Source of the DNA: Lactobacillus sp. ESL0684
GTDB taxonomy: Bacteria; Bacillota; Bacilli; Lactobacillales; Lactobacillaceae
NCBI RefSeq assembly: GCF_029392675.1
Contig: NZ_CP113941.1
Location: 1,104,001-1,168,000, forward strand
Direction of reading: 5' to 3'
DNA: 64,000 nt
Shown here: in pieces, positions 7,744-17,084 of the stretch
Layout: each line of letters opens with the position of its first letter
Numbering within the stretch: position 1 is the stretch's first letter
The notes under the pieces: model-generated
Seen by the model: the letters and a program-made list of their open reading frames with translations, nothing else
Told to the model about the DNA's origin: nothing
Databases searched by the model: none
Made by a program: the position numbers and the translations under genes

Positions 7744-9108
7744 TTATCCTACGTTAATCGTGACGTATAGTTTTTCCATTGAGTCAACTGGCTTAACAGC
7801 TAAATCAACTACTACAGAATCACTATCAATTCCGGCTTCAACAGCTACATCAGTTGCACTGAAGTCTTGAATGATATTACTATCATTTAACCCTTGTAAA
7901 TAGGTTACTCGATTAGCCTTGAATAGATCACGACCATTAGCATTGTTGCCCACTTTACCCAAGTATGACTTCTCAAAAGTCTCTTCGGTATCAGTTGCAA
8001 TCTCGTCAAGCGTTCGCATTACTCTATTCTTACTAAAACTCTTATGCTTATCCTGAGTGAACTTAGTGAGTGAATTGACATCTTGCTCAATCACTACCCG
8101 TTGACCAGGACGTGTCGTAAAGACAATTTGACCTGCATCCAGTGCCTTGATCGTCTTGTCATTGTTTAATTTCGGATTAGCACTGATTGCATCTTCAACT
8201 TCGTAGTAAGTCAGTGAAGTAGCCGCATCAGCTGAACTGGACAGACCAGCAAAGTACGCTGACGCATCAGTTACTGACAAAGTTGTACCGTCGTTTAGCG
8301 TCAACCCGTTGGCAACCATCGAAATACCTTCATAGTTAACGTTATTGATACTTGAACTCGACGGAATTACGCCACGAATCTTCATGCCTTCACTATCACG
8401 TAGTCGTTTAACAGCACTAACTAATAATGAATGGATATTACTGTCTTCTGGATAACCAGCTGTAGTTACTACCGAATAATTTTCAGTTTCCATTACGTCA
8501 GACATCAAATCTTCAGTAGCTGCCGGTGAAGTCGTCCCGCCAGTTAGTTGATAACTAGCAGCTGCATTGATTGCATCTAGCTTAGCCTGTCCACCGTCTT
8601 CAGCGGTTAGAGTTACGCTGACGTAGTCATTGCTTAACAAATTACCAGCCGTTGTTGTAGTGACTGTTTGTTCATCAACAATTTCTGTGCCAAACAATGT
8701 TGTAATATTAACAATTGTCGTATTATTTGGATCCTTTTCTAAGCTAATAGAAATATCATTGCCCTTAGTTCCAGGATAACGTGCCACAAACTTCCAAGGT
8801 AGGGCTGGATCATTAAGACTAGCTCTTACTCCATCATTAGTATTTAAAAAGAGGACTGTTTCAGCCCCCTTTAGTACCTGTTTTAATGCTAATAATTTTG
8901 GATCATCAATTGTTGTGCCCAGTAATTCCTTAAAATTGCTGTCATTGTGCAACTCAATCACGCCTTTAGCACCCCAACCTAGTTGAGCATTGCTAAGTAA
9001 CAGTGTTCTACCAAGACTTGATTCTGAAGCTGCCTGCGCTGTACTTTTTACATTAACGTAAGCACCTGGACGCCGTTTATTTTGCGTTTTCCATGTTCCA
9101 CCTGCCAT
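7744..9108 (-). CDS. Tail sheath protein (XkdK-like)
   Basis: 454 aa. The start (KTQNKRRPGAYVNVKS) and the C-terminal KPVDSMEKLYVTINVG end match the phage tail sheath family. Sheath subunits contract to drive the tube through the envelope. This gene proves that the phage, when complete, has a contractile tail. It follows a 61-aa protein gene by one base. Confidence 0.92.
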   Translation of the reverse strand: MAGGTWKTQNKRRPGAYVNVKSTAQAASESSLGRTLLLSNAQLGWGAKGVIELHNDSNFKELLGTTIDDPKLLALKQVLKGAETVLFLNTNDGVRASLNDPALPWKFVARYPGTKGNDISISLEKDPNNTTIVNITTLFGTEIVDEQTVTTTTAGNLLSNDYVSVTLTAEDGGQAKLDAINAAASYQLTGGTTSPAATEDLMSDVMETENYSVVTTAGYPEDSNIHSLLVSAVKRLRDSEGMKIRGVIPSSSSINNVNYEGISMVANGLTLNDGTTLSVTDASAYFAGLSSSADAATSLTYYEVEDAISANPKLNNDKTIKALDAGQIVFTTRPGQRVVIEQDVNSLTKFTQDKHKSFSKNRVMRTLDEIATDTEETFEKSYLGKVGNNANGRDLFKANRVTYLQGLNDSNIIQDFSATDVAVEAGIDSDSVVVDLAVKPVDSMEKLYVTINVG

Positions 9109-9294
9109 TTAAATACCTCCTTTGAATTTCTTAATAGCTGCTTGCAGTTCATCAACTGTATATGTTCTTTTATGGTCTAAAACCGTTGCTAGGATATCCT
9201 TATCAACTGTCCCAAAAAGATTGCTATTAAGAATTGCTTTTTTAGTAAATCTATTTTCTTTTCTAATTGGCTTTTTAGTCTTTAATTCCGCCAT
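9109..9294 (-). CDS. Small phage protein between tail terminator and sheath
   Basis: 61 aa, basic N-terminus (KTKKPIRKENRF) followed by a short helical part. It overlaps the tail terminator gene by 20 bases and touches the sheath start, so it belongs to the operon. Small proteins occur here in many PBSX-like phages; no function is recognised. Confidence 0.7.
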   Translation of the reverse strand: MAELKTKKPIRKENRFTKKAILNSNLFGTVDKDILATVLDHKRTYTVDELQAAIKKFKGGI

Positions 9295-9685
9295 TTACTT
9301 CTACCTTTCTTTGTTTAATCGTGTCATCCTGTCCAATTGTCCAAGTCCAAACCTCAAATTTAACCTCTAAAACGGTATTTGCCGTATCAATTTCAAATTC
9401 ACGGTTATGAATACTGGCAAAACCTGATAGTTGTGTAAAATTATCCAATAACTTATCTTCCACACGCTCCATATCAGCATTTGAGTGCTCTTTCTCTGGA
9501 AAATACACCACTTGATAGTGATATTTCCGATCTTGATTCTCAAATAATAGCGGAGCTGTCGCAGTCAATATTTTTTGAATAAAAAAAGACGGTTGCTCAA
9601 AGCTACTGTCTTGATTCTCTGTATAAATTACTGCATCTGGAAAAATACTGGCTATTTCATTTGCAATTCTCTCTGTTATGGTCAT
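9275..9685 (-). CDS. Tail terminator-like protein (XkdJ/YqbJ position)
   Basis: 136 aa with the pattern ERIANEIASIFPDAVIYTEN and FEQPSFFIQ, common in the YqbJ/tail terminator family. It should cap the tail tube where it meets the head. Its start overlaps the gp10-like gene by four bases. Confidence 0.7.
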   Translation of the reverse strand: MTITERIANEIASIFPDAVIYTENQDSSFEQPSFFIQKILTATAPLLFENQDRKYHYQVVYFPEKEHSNADMERVEDKLLDNFTQLSGFASIHNREFEIDTANTVLEVKFEVWTWTIGQDDTIKQRKVEVNGGIKD

Positions 9686-10086
9686 GGTCTTAATATTCTT
9701 TCAAACTCTTTTAGTGCAGGACTAACTAATTGTGGAAGTTGATGATTGATGCTTTCCGTTGCCTTCTTCATGAAAAATAATCCAGGCACCCAGCTACCGC
9801 CTCCTTGAGTTCTATGCCCATTTTCAACAAATGAAGCATATTCAGCATCATTTTTTAAATTAACTACGAAGCCACTACCATCATAGTGCATTCCGGTGTA
9901 AAACCAGGATCGCCTTAAGTGTCCAGTTTTGACAGGCGTAGTAGCTTTTAGCCTCTTCAAAGCTTCAAAAGCAATGTGAGTACCGCTATGTTCAACAGCT
10001 TTCTTTAGTTGCCCCATATCTACAGCACCTTTAATCTTTTCAGTGAAAGCTTTAAATTCAGCATCGTCAACTGTCCCTAGACTCAT
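9682..10086 (-). CDS. HK97 gp10-like / XkdI protein
   Basis: 134 aa. The pattern ATTPVKTGHLRRSW is the hallmark of the HK97-gp10/XkdI family of head-tail completion proteins. It lies between the XkdH-like and terminator-like genes, with coupled start and stop codons. Confidence 0.82.
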   Translation of the reverse strand: MSLGTVDDAEFKAFTEKIKGAVDMGQLKKAVEHSGTHIAFEALKRLKATTPVKTGHLRRSWFYTGMHYDGSGFVVNLKNDAEYASFVENGHRTQGGGSWVPGLFFMKKATESINHQLPQLVSPALKEFERILRP

Positions 10087-10445
10087 GCTTTTTCATCCCT
10101 CACCATCGCTAATTCTTGATGACTAGCATAACCAGTATAGCCTTTGCTGGCATATTTATACTGCACAACTTTGCCATTCACATCAGTAACGGCAATTCTG
10201 GCTCCTGCTGGAATATCAATGCCCGTTCTAATTAGTAATTCAGCATCATACTCATCAGTACCAAAAAACGATTGTGTACTGGCTTTTTGCGTTTTTAAGA
10301 TAACTTTGCATGGCTCATCAGAAACAATCGTCACGGTCTCGCTATCGGTGATAGCGCCATGTTTAATCGTTCGCTTACCAGTTATTGTTGCCTTATCATG
10401 CCAAAGCAGTGGTGCTGCTCTGGTTAAATTGTCAAACACTGTCAT
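10083..10445 (-). CDS. Head closure protein (XkdH-like)
   Basis: 120 aa, position and length of XkdH/head-tail stopper proteins. It is beta-rich with a DIPAGARIAVTDVNGK segment. Start and stop overlap both neighbours. The call depends more on synteny than on sequence. Confidence 0.62.
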   Translation of the reverse strand: MTVFDNLTRAAPLLWHDKATITGKRTIKHGAITDSETVTIVSDEPCKVILKTQKASTQSFFGTDEYDAELLIRTGIDIPAGARIAVTDVNGKVVQYKYASKGYTGYASHQELAMVRDEKA

Positions 10446-10834
10446 TACTCTGGTAACCTCCTGTAGTGATTAAGAATTGCATGGTAGTCATCACTGATTG
10501 TATTAACAGTCAGCAAATCCTTGTAGATTTCGCTCGGCTGCTTAAACGTCACTGACACATCGCCTTCAGAAATGGATTCTACATTACTGTTGTCTCGCTG
10601 ACTATTAAGCCAGCCGTGAGTTTCAAGTAACTGCACAGTCAAACTAACTATCGTACTACTCAATTCTTCCGGTAATTCGTCAATCGGCGTATTACAGTAA
10701 TTTGCTACATCATTAATTGCTTTCTCAAGCGTAAACTTAACAATTACTTCGTAGTTTGGATTACTATCACTATTCGGTAGCAGTAGCCATACCTTAGCAA
10801 GTGTGTCCTCATAAGCAGGATAATCCATATTCAT
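10445..10834 (-). CDS. Head-tail connector (DUF3199/YqbG-like)
   Basis: 129 aa, mostly helical, with DVANYCNTPIDELPEELSST typical of head-tail adaptors of the gp6/YqbG kind. It immediately follows the major capsid gene. Confidence 0.68.
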   Translation of the reverse strand: MNMDYPAYEDTLAKVWLLLPNSDSNPNYEVIVKFTLEKAINDVANYCNTPIDELPEELSSTIVSLTVQLLETHGWLNSQRDNSNVESISEGDVSVTFKQPSEIYKDLLTVNTISDDYHAILNHYRRLPE

Positions 10835-10836
10835 CC

Positions 10837-11832
10837 CTACTTACTTGACTTCTTCTTTGACGCTTTACCTGCCGGGGTATTTTGTTCCGGCTCAACATCT
10901 TGTACCTCTGGTGCAGGTGCAACAGTCGGTTTATCTGATACTACAAATTCAATTCCCGCAGTCTTTGTTTGTAATAACAGCACATCATTGTATGACTCTT
11001 CGTAATACAGGTAGTTGCCTGAATTAGCAGCACTCGGTTGGTCAAATCCAGAAAATGAATACTTCTCAGGTGCCAGTTGAATGCCGTTATAAATTAAGAA
11101 CATGTCAATTTGCTTAGACGAATCGATTACCTTTGAGCCATCGCTAAAGTCAAATGCTGTTTGCATTAAATCAGCCGGAACAATTACAAGCTTGACAGAA
11201 TCAATACTGTAAACTGTTCTTTGTGGATTATTAGCATCAATCGACATGCTTCGGTTCTTGGCCACTGCTCGTTTTAAAATGGCATTAATCTTTGGTGTGA
11301 TATAAAGCACTCGATTTTGTGCTGGTACCCGAGCTTCATCAAAGTCCAACATCATAGTATCAAAGGCTTCAAGAATGTTATTTTCGTCTAGCGTCTCAGT
11401 ATGAATGCCTTGACCACCATCTAATTCTTGCTTCTGACTAAATAACCGGCTAAACATGAATCTGTCTTGCTCAGGCATCTTTTGAGTCAAATTGAATTGC
11501 TTAGTAATGTTAGCAATTGATACTACATAATTTGTTTCATCAACATCAAGTGGATCAACTAGTGTTTGCCAATAACGCTCATTAGTTAGTTCATAGCTTT
11601 CCCAGTCGTTAGAATAATTGGTACTAAAGCCAGTAATCGTTCGCCGTTGTCTATCCTTTCGTCCACTTAAAATTGTAAGCTTCGGTAGTTTAATATGCTT
11701 TGCCCCATCAAATTTAATCATTGAGTTTGCTGGAGAATTCCACAAATCTCTTGAATATAAAACTCCATCTAAATTATAGAATGAGTCCTGAATTGCTTGC
11801 TGATACTGTTCAGCAAAATTAATTGTTGTCAT
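10837..11832 (-). CDS. Major capsid protein
   Basis: 331 aa. It follows the scaffold gene and precedes connector genes, and its length fits an HK97-fold capsid that uses a separate scaffold. The motif IYNGIQLAPEKYSFSGF and the central LYITPKINAILKRAV resemble capsids of PBSX-like phages. The last 35 residues are Pro/Glu then Lys/Ser-rich, a probable disordered tail. No head protease gene is present beside it. Confidence 0.85.
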   Translation of the reverse strand: MTTINFAEQYQQAIQDSFYNLDGVLYSRDLWNSPANSMIKFDGAKHIKLPKLTILSGRKDRQRRTITGFSTNYSNDWESYELTNERYWQTLVDPLDVDETNYVVSIANITKQFNLTQKMPEQDRFMFSRLFSQKQELDGGQGIHTETLDENNILEAFDTMMLDFDEARVPAQNRVLYITPKINAILKRAVAKNRSMSIDANNPQRTVYSIDSVKLVIVPADLMQTAFDFSDGSKVIDSSKQIDMFLIYNGIQLAPEKYSFSGFDQPSAANSGNYLYYEESYNDVLLLQTKTAGIEFVVSDKPTVAPAPEVQDVEPEQNTPAGKASKKKSSK

Positions 11833-12382
11833 TATTTACCAATCCTTTCGTAAAAATATTTGTCATAGTTTGAGCCTCGTTATCGCCAGTTGGATCACCA
11901 TTCTTAGGCTCATAAGTTTGCTTACTACCTTCGTCAAATAGATAGGCATCGGACTTTTTGAGACTTTTAACCTGTTCATCTAAGCCAATTAGATTGCCTT
12001 GCTCATCAAATTTGATATCGTCCATATTGAGTAATGCTTTGGCTGCCTTAGCGTTACGTACTTTGCTTTGCGCTAACGACTGATTAATCGCATTAGATAA
12101 TTTAGTCTGACTTAACTGCTCATTCAGTTTAGTTGTATCTTGCTTGTATTGAGCTTGTAAATCCTTTAACTGATCACTTAAGCCATCGTTATCTTTGACT
12201 TGCTTCTGTAGCTTTTTCAAATCTTTATCACGATTAGTAATTTGCTCAGTCAATGATTTGTTAGTTTCTTCAAGTTCAGTTGCCTTTGTCTTAGCAGCAT
12301 TAATGTCTTCACCATTCATAGTCATGACTTTGTCAATAACGTCTTCGCTCAAACCTAAATCTTTTAAATTTTCTCTTTTCAT
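11819..12382 (-). CDS. Scaffold protein (GP20/XkdF-type)
   Basis: 187 aa. Residues 30-105 are a long coiled coil (LEETNKSLTEQITNRDKDL and onward), and the C-terminus ends in a short acidic tail, the layout of phage minor structural GP20 scaffolds. It shapes the procapsid and is lost on maturation. Its start is separated from the upstream genes by a terminator. Confidence 0.85.
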   Translation of the reverse strand: MKRENLKDLGLSEDVIDKVMTMNGEDINAAKTKATELEETNKSLTEQITNRDKDLKKLQKQVKDNDGLSDQLKDLQAQYKQDTTKLNEQLSQTKLSNAINQSLAQSKVRNAKAAKALLNMDDIKFDEQGNLIGLDEQVKSLKKSDAYLFDEGSKQTYEPKNGDPTGDNEAQTMTNIFTKGLVNNDNN

Positions 12383-12466
12383 TTCTGCTCCTTTAACATC
12401 TTTTTACGAGTTGACTTCTCAAAAGGGTATAAAAAATAAGCCTTTTTACGCCATGCTCAGGGCAAA

Positions 12467-12495
12467 CAAAAAGCACTCAGATAATTCTGAATGCT
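12467..12495 (-). terminator. Terminator between YjcQ-like gene and scaffold
   Basis: Minus strand AGCATTCAG and CTGAGTGCT form a 9-bp stem with one wobble, then TTTTTGTTT. It overlaps the stop codon at 12494 and could limit transcription from the MuF-toxin segment into the scaffold gene. Confidence 0.7.
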
Positions 12496-12823
12496 ACATT
12501 CCAGGAATAATTCCTTTAATATCTTTTAGTGTTCGTTTAACTCGTTCCATCATTGAATTGCTAAATAAGTATTCAATCCCTGTTGGAGTAATTTGCACAT
12601 TGTTATACTTAATAGTTGTTCCTCCCAAAGCCTTTACTGGTGTAATGCCAGTAATATAATCTTGTTCAGACATATTAAGCAAAATATAGGTCCAATATTG
12701 TTGATTATATTGACTACCTATTTCATCTAATTCTTCATTAGAGATAATTTTACCTTGCTTTAGGTAATCATACAGCCGTTTAAGCAGCATGTACATAATT
12801 ACAAAATAGTCATCTTTAGCCAT
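12494..12823 (-). CDS. YjcQ-family protein
   Basis: 109 aa. The opening MAKDDYFVIMYMLLKRLYDYL and the QYWTYILLNMSEQDYITG segment fit the YjcQ family, winged-helix-like proteins of unknown function common in Firmicute prophages. It lies between the MuF-toxin gene and the scaffold and ends at a terminator, which is an odd place for a structural gene. It is one of two candidate partners for the toxin domain. Confidence 0.72.
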   Translation of the reverse strand: MAKDDYFVIMYMLLKRLYDYLKQGKIISNEELDEIGSQYNQQYWTYILLNMSEQDYITGITPVKALGGTTIKYNNVQITPTGIEYLFSNSMMERVKRTLKDIKGIIPGM

Positions 12824-13032
12824 TAAACTGCCTCTGCACTAACTACGTCAGATATCCAAATATCATCTGATTCACTTCCGCCCATAAACACAGTTTCAGG
12901 TTGATCGTCATCTTCATTTTCAATCTCACTAACAAATGTTTTCTTTTGAGTGCCATCTTTAAGAGTAAACAAAACTTCTCTGGCTCTAAATTTAGCTAAA
13001 ATATCTGTAAAATTCATTTTATTTGGATCCAT
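12823..13032 (-). CDS. Small acidic protein after MuF-toxin gene
   Basis: 69 aa, with many Asp and Glu residues in the second half (EIENEDDDQPETVFMGGSES). It follows the MuF-toxin gene by two bases and overlaps the YjcQ-like start. Small acidic proteins directly after polymorphic toxins are often immunity proteins, so this is a candidate immunity gene; that is inference. No family is recognised. Confidence 0.6.
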   Translation of the reverse strand: MDPNKMNFTDILAKFRAREVLFTLKDGTQKKTFVSEIENEDDDQPETVFMGGSESDDIWISDVVSAEAV

Positions 13033-13034
13033 GA

Positions 13035-14450
13035 TTAACCTCTGTTGCCTTCATCAGGAATAATTGGTGTAATATGCGCACCTTTTTTGCTATAGCTAAT
13101 ACGTCCCTTTTTAGTAGGGCGATGGACGCCTTTACTATCAACCCAGTAGCCAATATAATCATCAGCTTTAAAATATACTTGATGTTTATTAAATCTATTA
13201 ATCCCATATTTCTCAAGCAACTCATTAGCTTCTTCAAACGAAACTGTTAATTCACTAACTGGTCGCTTACTGTTAGCACTATAGTTATCAAACTCTGGTG
13301 TTCCCTTTACATGCTTATTATACGCCTCGGCATTAAGTTCATTCCACTCATATTTACCATTTTTCTTTGGTTCCATACGAACAGCACGATTTTCAATCTT
13401 GATATCAGTATGATCAACATATTGCTTCTTCCAATCGTGAAAGCTCATGCTGCCGACCAACCTACCTTTACCTGTTTCAGGATCACGCATCCACCGTGTC
13501 TCTATGTCAGGTAAGTTCTCATCATAAGGCACTGTTGTGCAGCGACAATACGGATGGATCAGCGGATAATTCTCACCGTCAATTCTATCTTTAACATTAA
13601 AAATCTTGCCATCTAAATAGCCACACTCTTCGCAAGTATGCGACTCAAGCGTGGCCATGTATTCGTACTGTTCAATTTTGGAATCTTTGTAAAAAGTTGC
13701 AGTTGCCTCTTCGGCAACGTGTCCCATTTCTGTGATAACTAACCGGTGAATTTGCTTTCTTTGGATATCCACAAATCTGTCTTGTAGCATCTTAGTAACA
13801 CGCTCAGGCGAATAGCCAAGCAATGTACCACGCAATAATACATCAGTCAGCTGGTTAGGCAAAACATCATGATAGTTCTTCCAAATCCTCTTAGAAAAAT
13901 TGCTGCCTTGCCAAGGTTGATTAGCTATCTGCTTTAGTTGTGTTTCATTAAAATGTGTAAAATCAATACTAAAGCCGTTGTGTGAATCTTGCCAATTGTA
14001 ATTTTGGTGGAGGTAAATATCTTGGAATTGATTAGCTAACGCATCTCCCATATTGTTAGACTCTTTGTTGGCAAACTTACCACATAATTCTTGTAGTTGC
14101 TCATTGATATTCTGCAAACGAGCAATTCTACTTTTAAAATACTCGTTATCTAATTCCTTATCAAAGCCACCTGCTTTAGCCTTTGTTTCGAATTCCTTAA
14201 GGGTCATCTGCCAATTAGTGGTGTTGATATGTGCAAGCAACTTTCTTGCAGCACCAACAGATATATCATTATTTGCCGCATAACGCTTCATAAATTTATC
14301 TGTTTCTTGCCGAATTTCGACAAACAAGCTTTTCATGCGACTACGCAATGCTGCTTCGTAATCGATAGCGTTGTCTAACTGACGTTGCTTTTCATCTAAT
14401 TGACGTTGTTGCCAATATCTAAGCGTCTGTTTCTTCGTCATTATCGGCAC
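13035..14450 (-). CDS. MuF head morphogenesis protein with C-terminal Ntox50-like toxin
   Basis: 471 aa. Residues about 200-330 form the Mu gpF domain, with the zinc-type cysteines HTCEECGYLDG and HPYCRCTTVPY. Residues about 373-471 are separate: KHVKGTPEFDNY, then GYWVDSKGVHRPTKKGRISY and KKGAHITPIIP, which match the pattern of Ntox50, a predicted nuclease toxin known to be fused to MuF in temperate phages. The protein is packaged in heads, so the toxin could be delivered with DNA. Toxicity is inferred. The start overlaps the portal gene by 32 bases. Confidence 0.82.
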   Translation of the reverse strand: MPIMTKKQTLRYWQQRQLDEKQRQLDNAIDYEAALRSRMKSLFVEIRQETDKFMKRYAANNDISVGAARKLLAHINTTNWQMTLKEFETKAKAGGFDKELDNEYFKSRIARLQNINEQLQELCGKFANKESNNMGDALANQFQDIYLHQNYNWQDSHNGFSIDFTHFNETQLKQIANQPWQGSNFSKRIWKNYHDVLPNQLTDVLLRGTLLGYSPERVTKMLQDRFVDIQRKQIHRLVITEMGHVAEEATATFYKDSKIEQYEYMATLESHTCEECGYLDGKIFNVKDRIDGENYPLIHPYCRCTTVPYDENLPDIETRWMRDPETGKGRLVGSMSFHDWKKQYVDHTDIKIENRAVRMEPKKNGKYEWNELNAEAYNKHVKGTPEFDNYSANSKRPVSELTVSFEEANELLEKYGINRFNKHQVYFKADDYIGYWVDSKGVHRPTKKGRISYSKKGAHITPIIPDEGNRG

Positions 14451-15843
14451 CGTCTACTCGCTTATAGTCATCACCAGCATATTGATCATCATTGGCAATA
14501 TCCTGCTTCTGGTCTTCCAACTCTTGTTGCCAATCTTCAACCAGCGGATTATTTCTAGCAATAGCTTCCTTACTTGTATAGTTAGCTAGCTGGGCAACAG
14601 TTTGTGCCTGCGTTAGATCATCTTCAACTTGTGTACGTGTCCATGTCTGTGTAATTTTACGTCCATCTGGATTAGATAAACCAAGATAGTTCATAACCGC
14701 TCGTACTAACTCAGTAATTGCATCTCTAAATTGCGTTTCAGTGTTAGCTGCCTTCATTTCTAGGTGTGAATACAGCATCTTAATGGCCACTCCACTTGCA
14801 TTAGTTGATTCAAACTTGGCTGGATCAACACCTTGGCCATAAAGAAAGATATCTTCACGTGTGATTTTTAGCGCATCGTCTCTTGCTTCTGTCGGTATGT
14901 CAATTGTTAGCTTATCAACACCGGACTTATCGCCAGTCCCAATATTATCTAATTTAATGGCTTTATGCTGTTTCAGTTCATTTTCAAACTTGTCTACATC
15001 TTCACCACCATAGTTGGTCAACACCAGAATAACTTCTTGCACGTCGTCTAGGTCATTGATAAACCCGTTGTAAATATCATCATAGGCATCTATCAAACCC
15101 TTATATTTCATCAAATCAGGTTGCTGATACTTGTTTTTAGGAAACGCAATAAACGGTACTCGACCCATATCATGTTCATATACATTACTTTGCCCAGTCT
15201 CATAGCCTGCCGTCATATCAAAGCTAGTGAAGCAATTATATGGCTCAAGCTCATACTTATTAGCATTATCCTTTTCTCGATAAACTTGGCAAACCTTATC
15301 AGTCCAATATTCATGAACATTGAAGTATTCGCCTTTTTCTTCGTCAAACTGTCGATAGCTACGCAACACTGCAAGTAGCTTGCGATTAAGTTCAGTCGAC
15401 CATATCGGAGTTATCTGACTTGGTTCAATTACGCCATATCTAAAATTACCGTCTTCATCAAGCCAATAGTGTAGCCATGCAATGCCCGCATTAGCAGCAT
15501 CAATAACCAGCTGGTTGAGTGTGAGATTAAAGTTATCACCCAACACATCAGCTACTTTATTACTATCTGCCTGACTGCCCACATCAATCTGCGGAGCAAC
15601 CGTAGCCACATAACCTGCTTCTTGATTAACCAGCAACTGATGGAAGTTTGAACTAACACGATTATCAGCATGCCTTAGTGGCTCGTCTTTACCATCCTTA
15701 TTCGTTTGTGACTTACCACTGTTTTTATTAGTAATATCGTTTTGCGTCTTATAATAGCGTAGTGACTTTTCATATTCATTTTTAAATGACTCACGACTTT
15801 TTGAAGTACTTTTTATTAATTCTTGTATTGCTGTTATTTCCAA
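14419..15843 (-). CDS. Portal protein
   Basis: 474 aa, SPP1 gp6-type portal. Recognisable parts are GEDVDKFENELKQHKAIKLD, the long C-terminal helix (SGVAIKMLYSHLEMKAANTE) and a flexible acidic tail. It forms the DNA gate of the capsid and docks terminase and connector. It overlaps the end of terL by ten bases. Confidence 0.9.
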   Translation of the reverse strand: MEITAIQELIKSTSKSRESFKNEYEKSLRYYKTQNDITNKNSGKSQTNKDGKDEPLRHADNRVSSNFHQLLVNQEAGYVATVAPQIDVGSQADSNKVADVLGDNFNLTLNQLVIDAANAGIAWLHYWLDEDGNFRYGVIEPSQITPIWSTELNRKLLAVLRSYRQFDEEKGEYFNVHEYWTDKVCQVYREKDNANKYELEPYNCFTSFDMTAGYETGQSNVYEHDMGRVPFIAFPKNKYQQPDLMKYKGLIDAYDDIYNGFINDLDDVQEVILVLTNYGGEDVDKFENELKQHKAIKLDNIGTGDKSGVDKLTIDIPTEARDDALKITREDIFLYGQGVDPAKFESTNASGVAIKMLYSHLEMKAANTETQFRDAITELVRAVMNYLGLSNPDGRKITQTWTRTQVEDDLTQAQTVAQLANYTSKEAIARNNPLVEDWQQELEDQKQDIANDDQYAGDDYKRVDGADNDEETDA

Positions 15844-17084
15844 GGAACAAAACCTCCTTTCACCATTGCTCTTCTCATACCGTATCTAACTGCATCAATT
15901 GTATGATCGTCACCATCAGGATAATTCTCGATGAAGTTACCCATGCCATCTCTTTCATATTCATAGTCTTTAAATTCTCTTGCGGCATTTGGACATGTAA
16001 CGGGGTCAATTACAATCTCTGCTAGTCCTTGCAGCCATTTATAAGTAAACTCACGGCTACCTTTACCTTTGGGCGCACCAACAACGTTAAGACCTAATCT
16101 GCGTAATTCAGCAATCGTATTCGGCTCTGCCGCATCCGCTGATATTAGTTCGTGTTCTACACCAGCATTCTTAATCTTTTCAGCTGCTTCATTGTTCATT
16201 AAACGGCGTTGATATATTTCATTAAAAATAAGTATTCGTCGCTTATTGGGTTCGTAGGCAATATCAACGTAAGCAGTTGGATCGTTGGTAAAACCAAAGT
16301 CCATACCGTGATAAATACTCTCAAAGTTGTCACGCTCTTGTTGAGTAATCTGACGGATAGTCAGGTTATCAAAGACCTCTGCACCTGTACCTGTGACTTC
16401 ACCCAAATACTCATGCTGATAAGCTTTTTCGTTATCATGCTTCAACTGTTCAGCATCAGCAATAAACTCCTTACCAAGCCACTCTTGCGGCACTGAACGA
16501 TAATCAGAAGAATGCACCAATGTATCAGAACGTAAACTTTGCTGCTCAGTTGCTTCATTAACCCAATTACGTTGACTAGCTGGCGGATTATAAGAACTGA
16601 ACGTAACAATGCCTGAACCACCACGATTGAGTGATTGATTGATGTTACGGATTTCTTCCATGCCTTTGAAGTCTGAAATCTCTTCAAAATGTTTGAACTT
16701 CGTATAACCGCGCCTAAATTTCTGTGACTTAATCTTTTGCGGTTTGTCAGCACCCTTGAAACGAATTTGCTGTCCCGTTGGTAAGTAAGTCAGCTGCATC
16801 GGACTTGTACTGGAAGCCCAGTAATCAGCCACTCCTAGCTTATCTATTGCCCACAGGTATTGGTCAAATACCGAATCACGCAATGTTACGGCGACCTTTC
16901 TGATCACTACAGCATTAGCTTCGGGGTCTTGCATCATGCCCAAGATAATTACGAGTGAAACAAAAGAGGACTTGGTTGAACCACGTCCTCCTTTTAGCCA
17001 GTAGTTGGCATATTTATGATGTTTAACGTCTTGATAGACCGAATAAAAAGACGGTGCAATTAGCTTTGTCAGTCTAACCACCAT
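15834..17084 (-). CDS. Terminase large subunit, PBSX family
   Basis: 416 aa from the ATG at 17084, which follows AGGTGAAG; an in-frame ATG at 17108 lacks a site. Walker A is GGRGSTKSS, the Walker B-like acidic run is FKHFEEISD, and the nuclease half holds GMDFGFTNDP and DDHTIDAVRYG. It packages DNA with ATPase and nuclease activity. It overlaps terS by eleven bases. Confidence 0.95.
   Translation of the reverse strand: MVVRLTKLIAPSFYSVYQDVKHHKYANYWLKGGRGSTKSSFVSLVIILGMMQDPEANAVVIRKVAVTLRDSVFDQYLWAIDKLGVADYWASSTSPMQLTYLPTGQQIRFKGADKPQKIKSQKFRRGYTKFKHFEEISDFKGMEEIRNINQSLNRGGSGIVTFSSYNPPASQRNWVNEATEQQSLRSDTLVHSSDYRSVPQEWLGKEFIADAEQLKHDNEKAYQHEYLGEVTGTGAEVFDNLTIRQITQQERDNFESIYHGMDFGFTNDPTAYVDIAYEPNKRRILIFNEIYQRRLMNNEAAEKIKNAGVEHELISADAAEPNTIAELRRLGLNVVGAPKGKGSREFTYKWLQGLAEIVIDPVTCPNAAREFKDYEYERDGMGNFIENYPDGDDHTIDAVRYGMRRAMVKGGFVPWK

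Noticed and set aside
13019-13237. 72-codon frame inside the MuF toxin domain
   Set aside because: Another frame of the same DNA; the MuF protein is clearly coding there.
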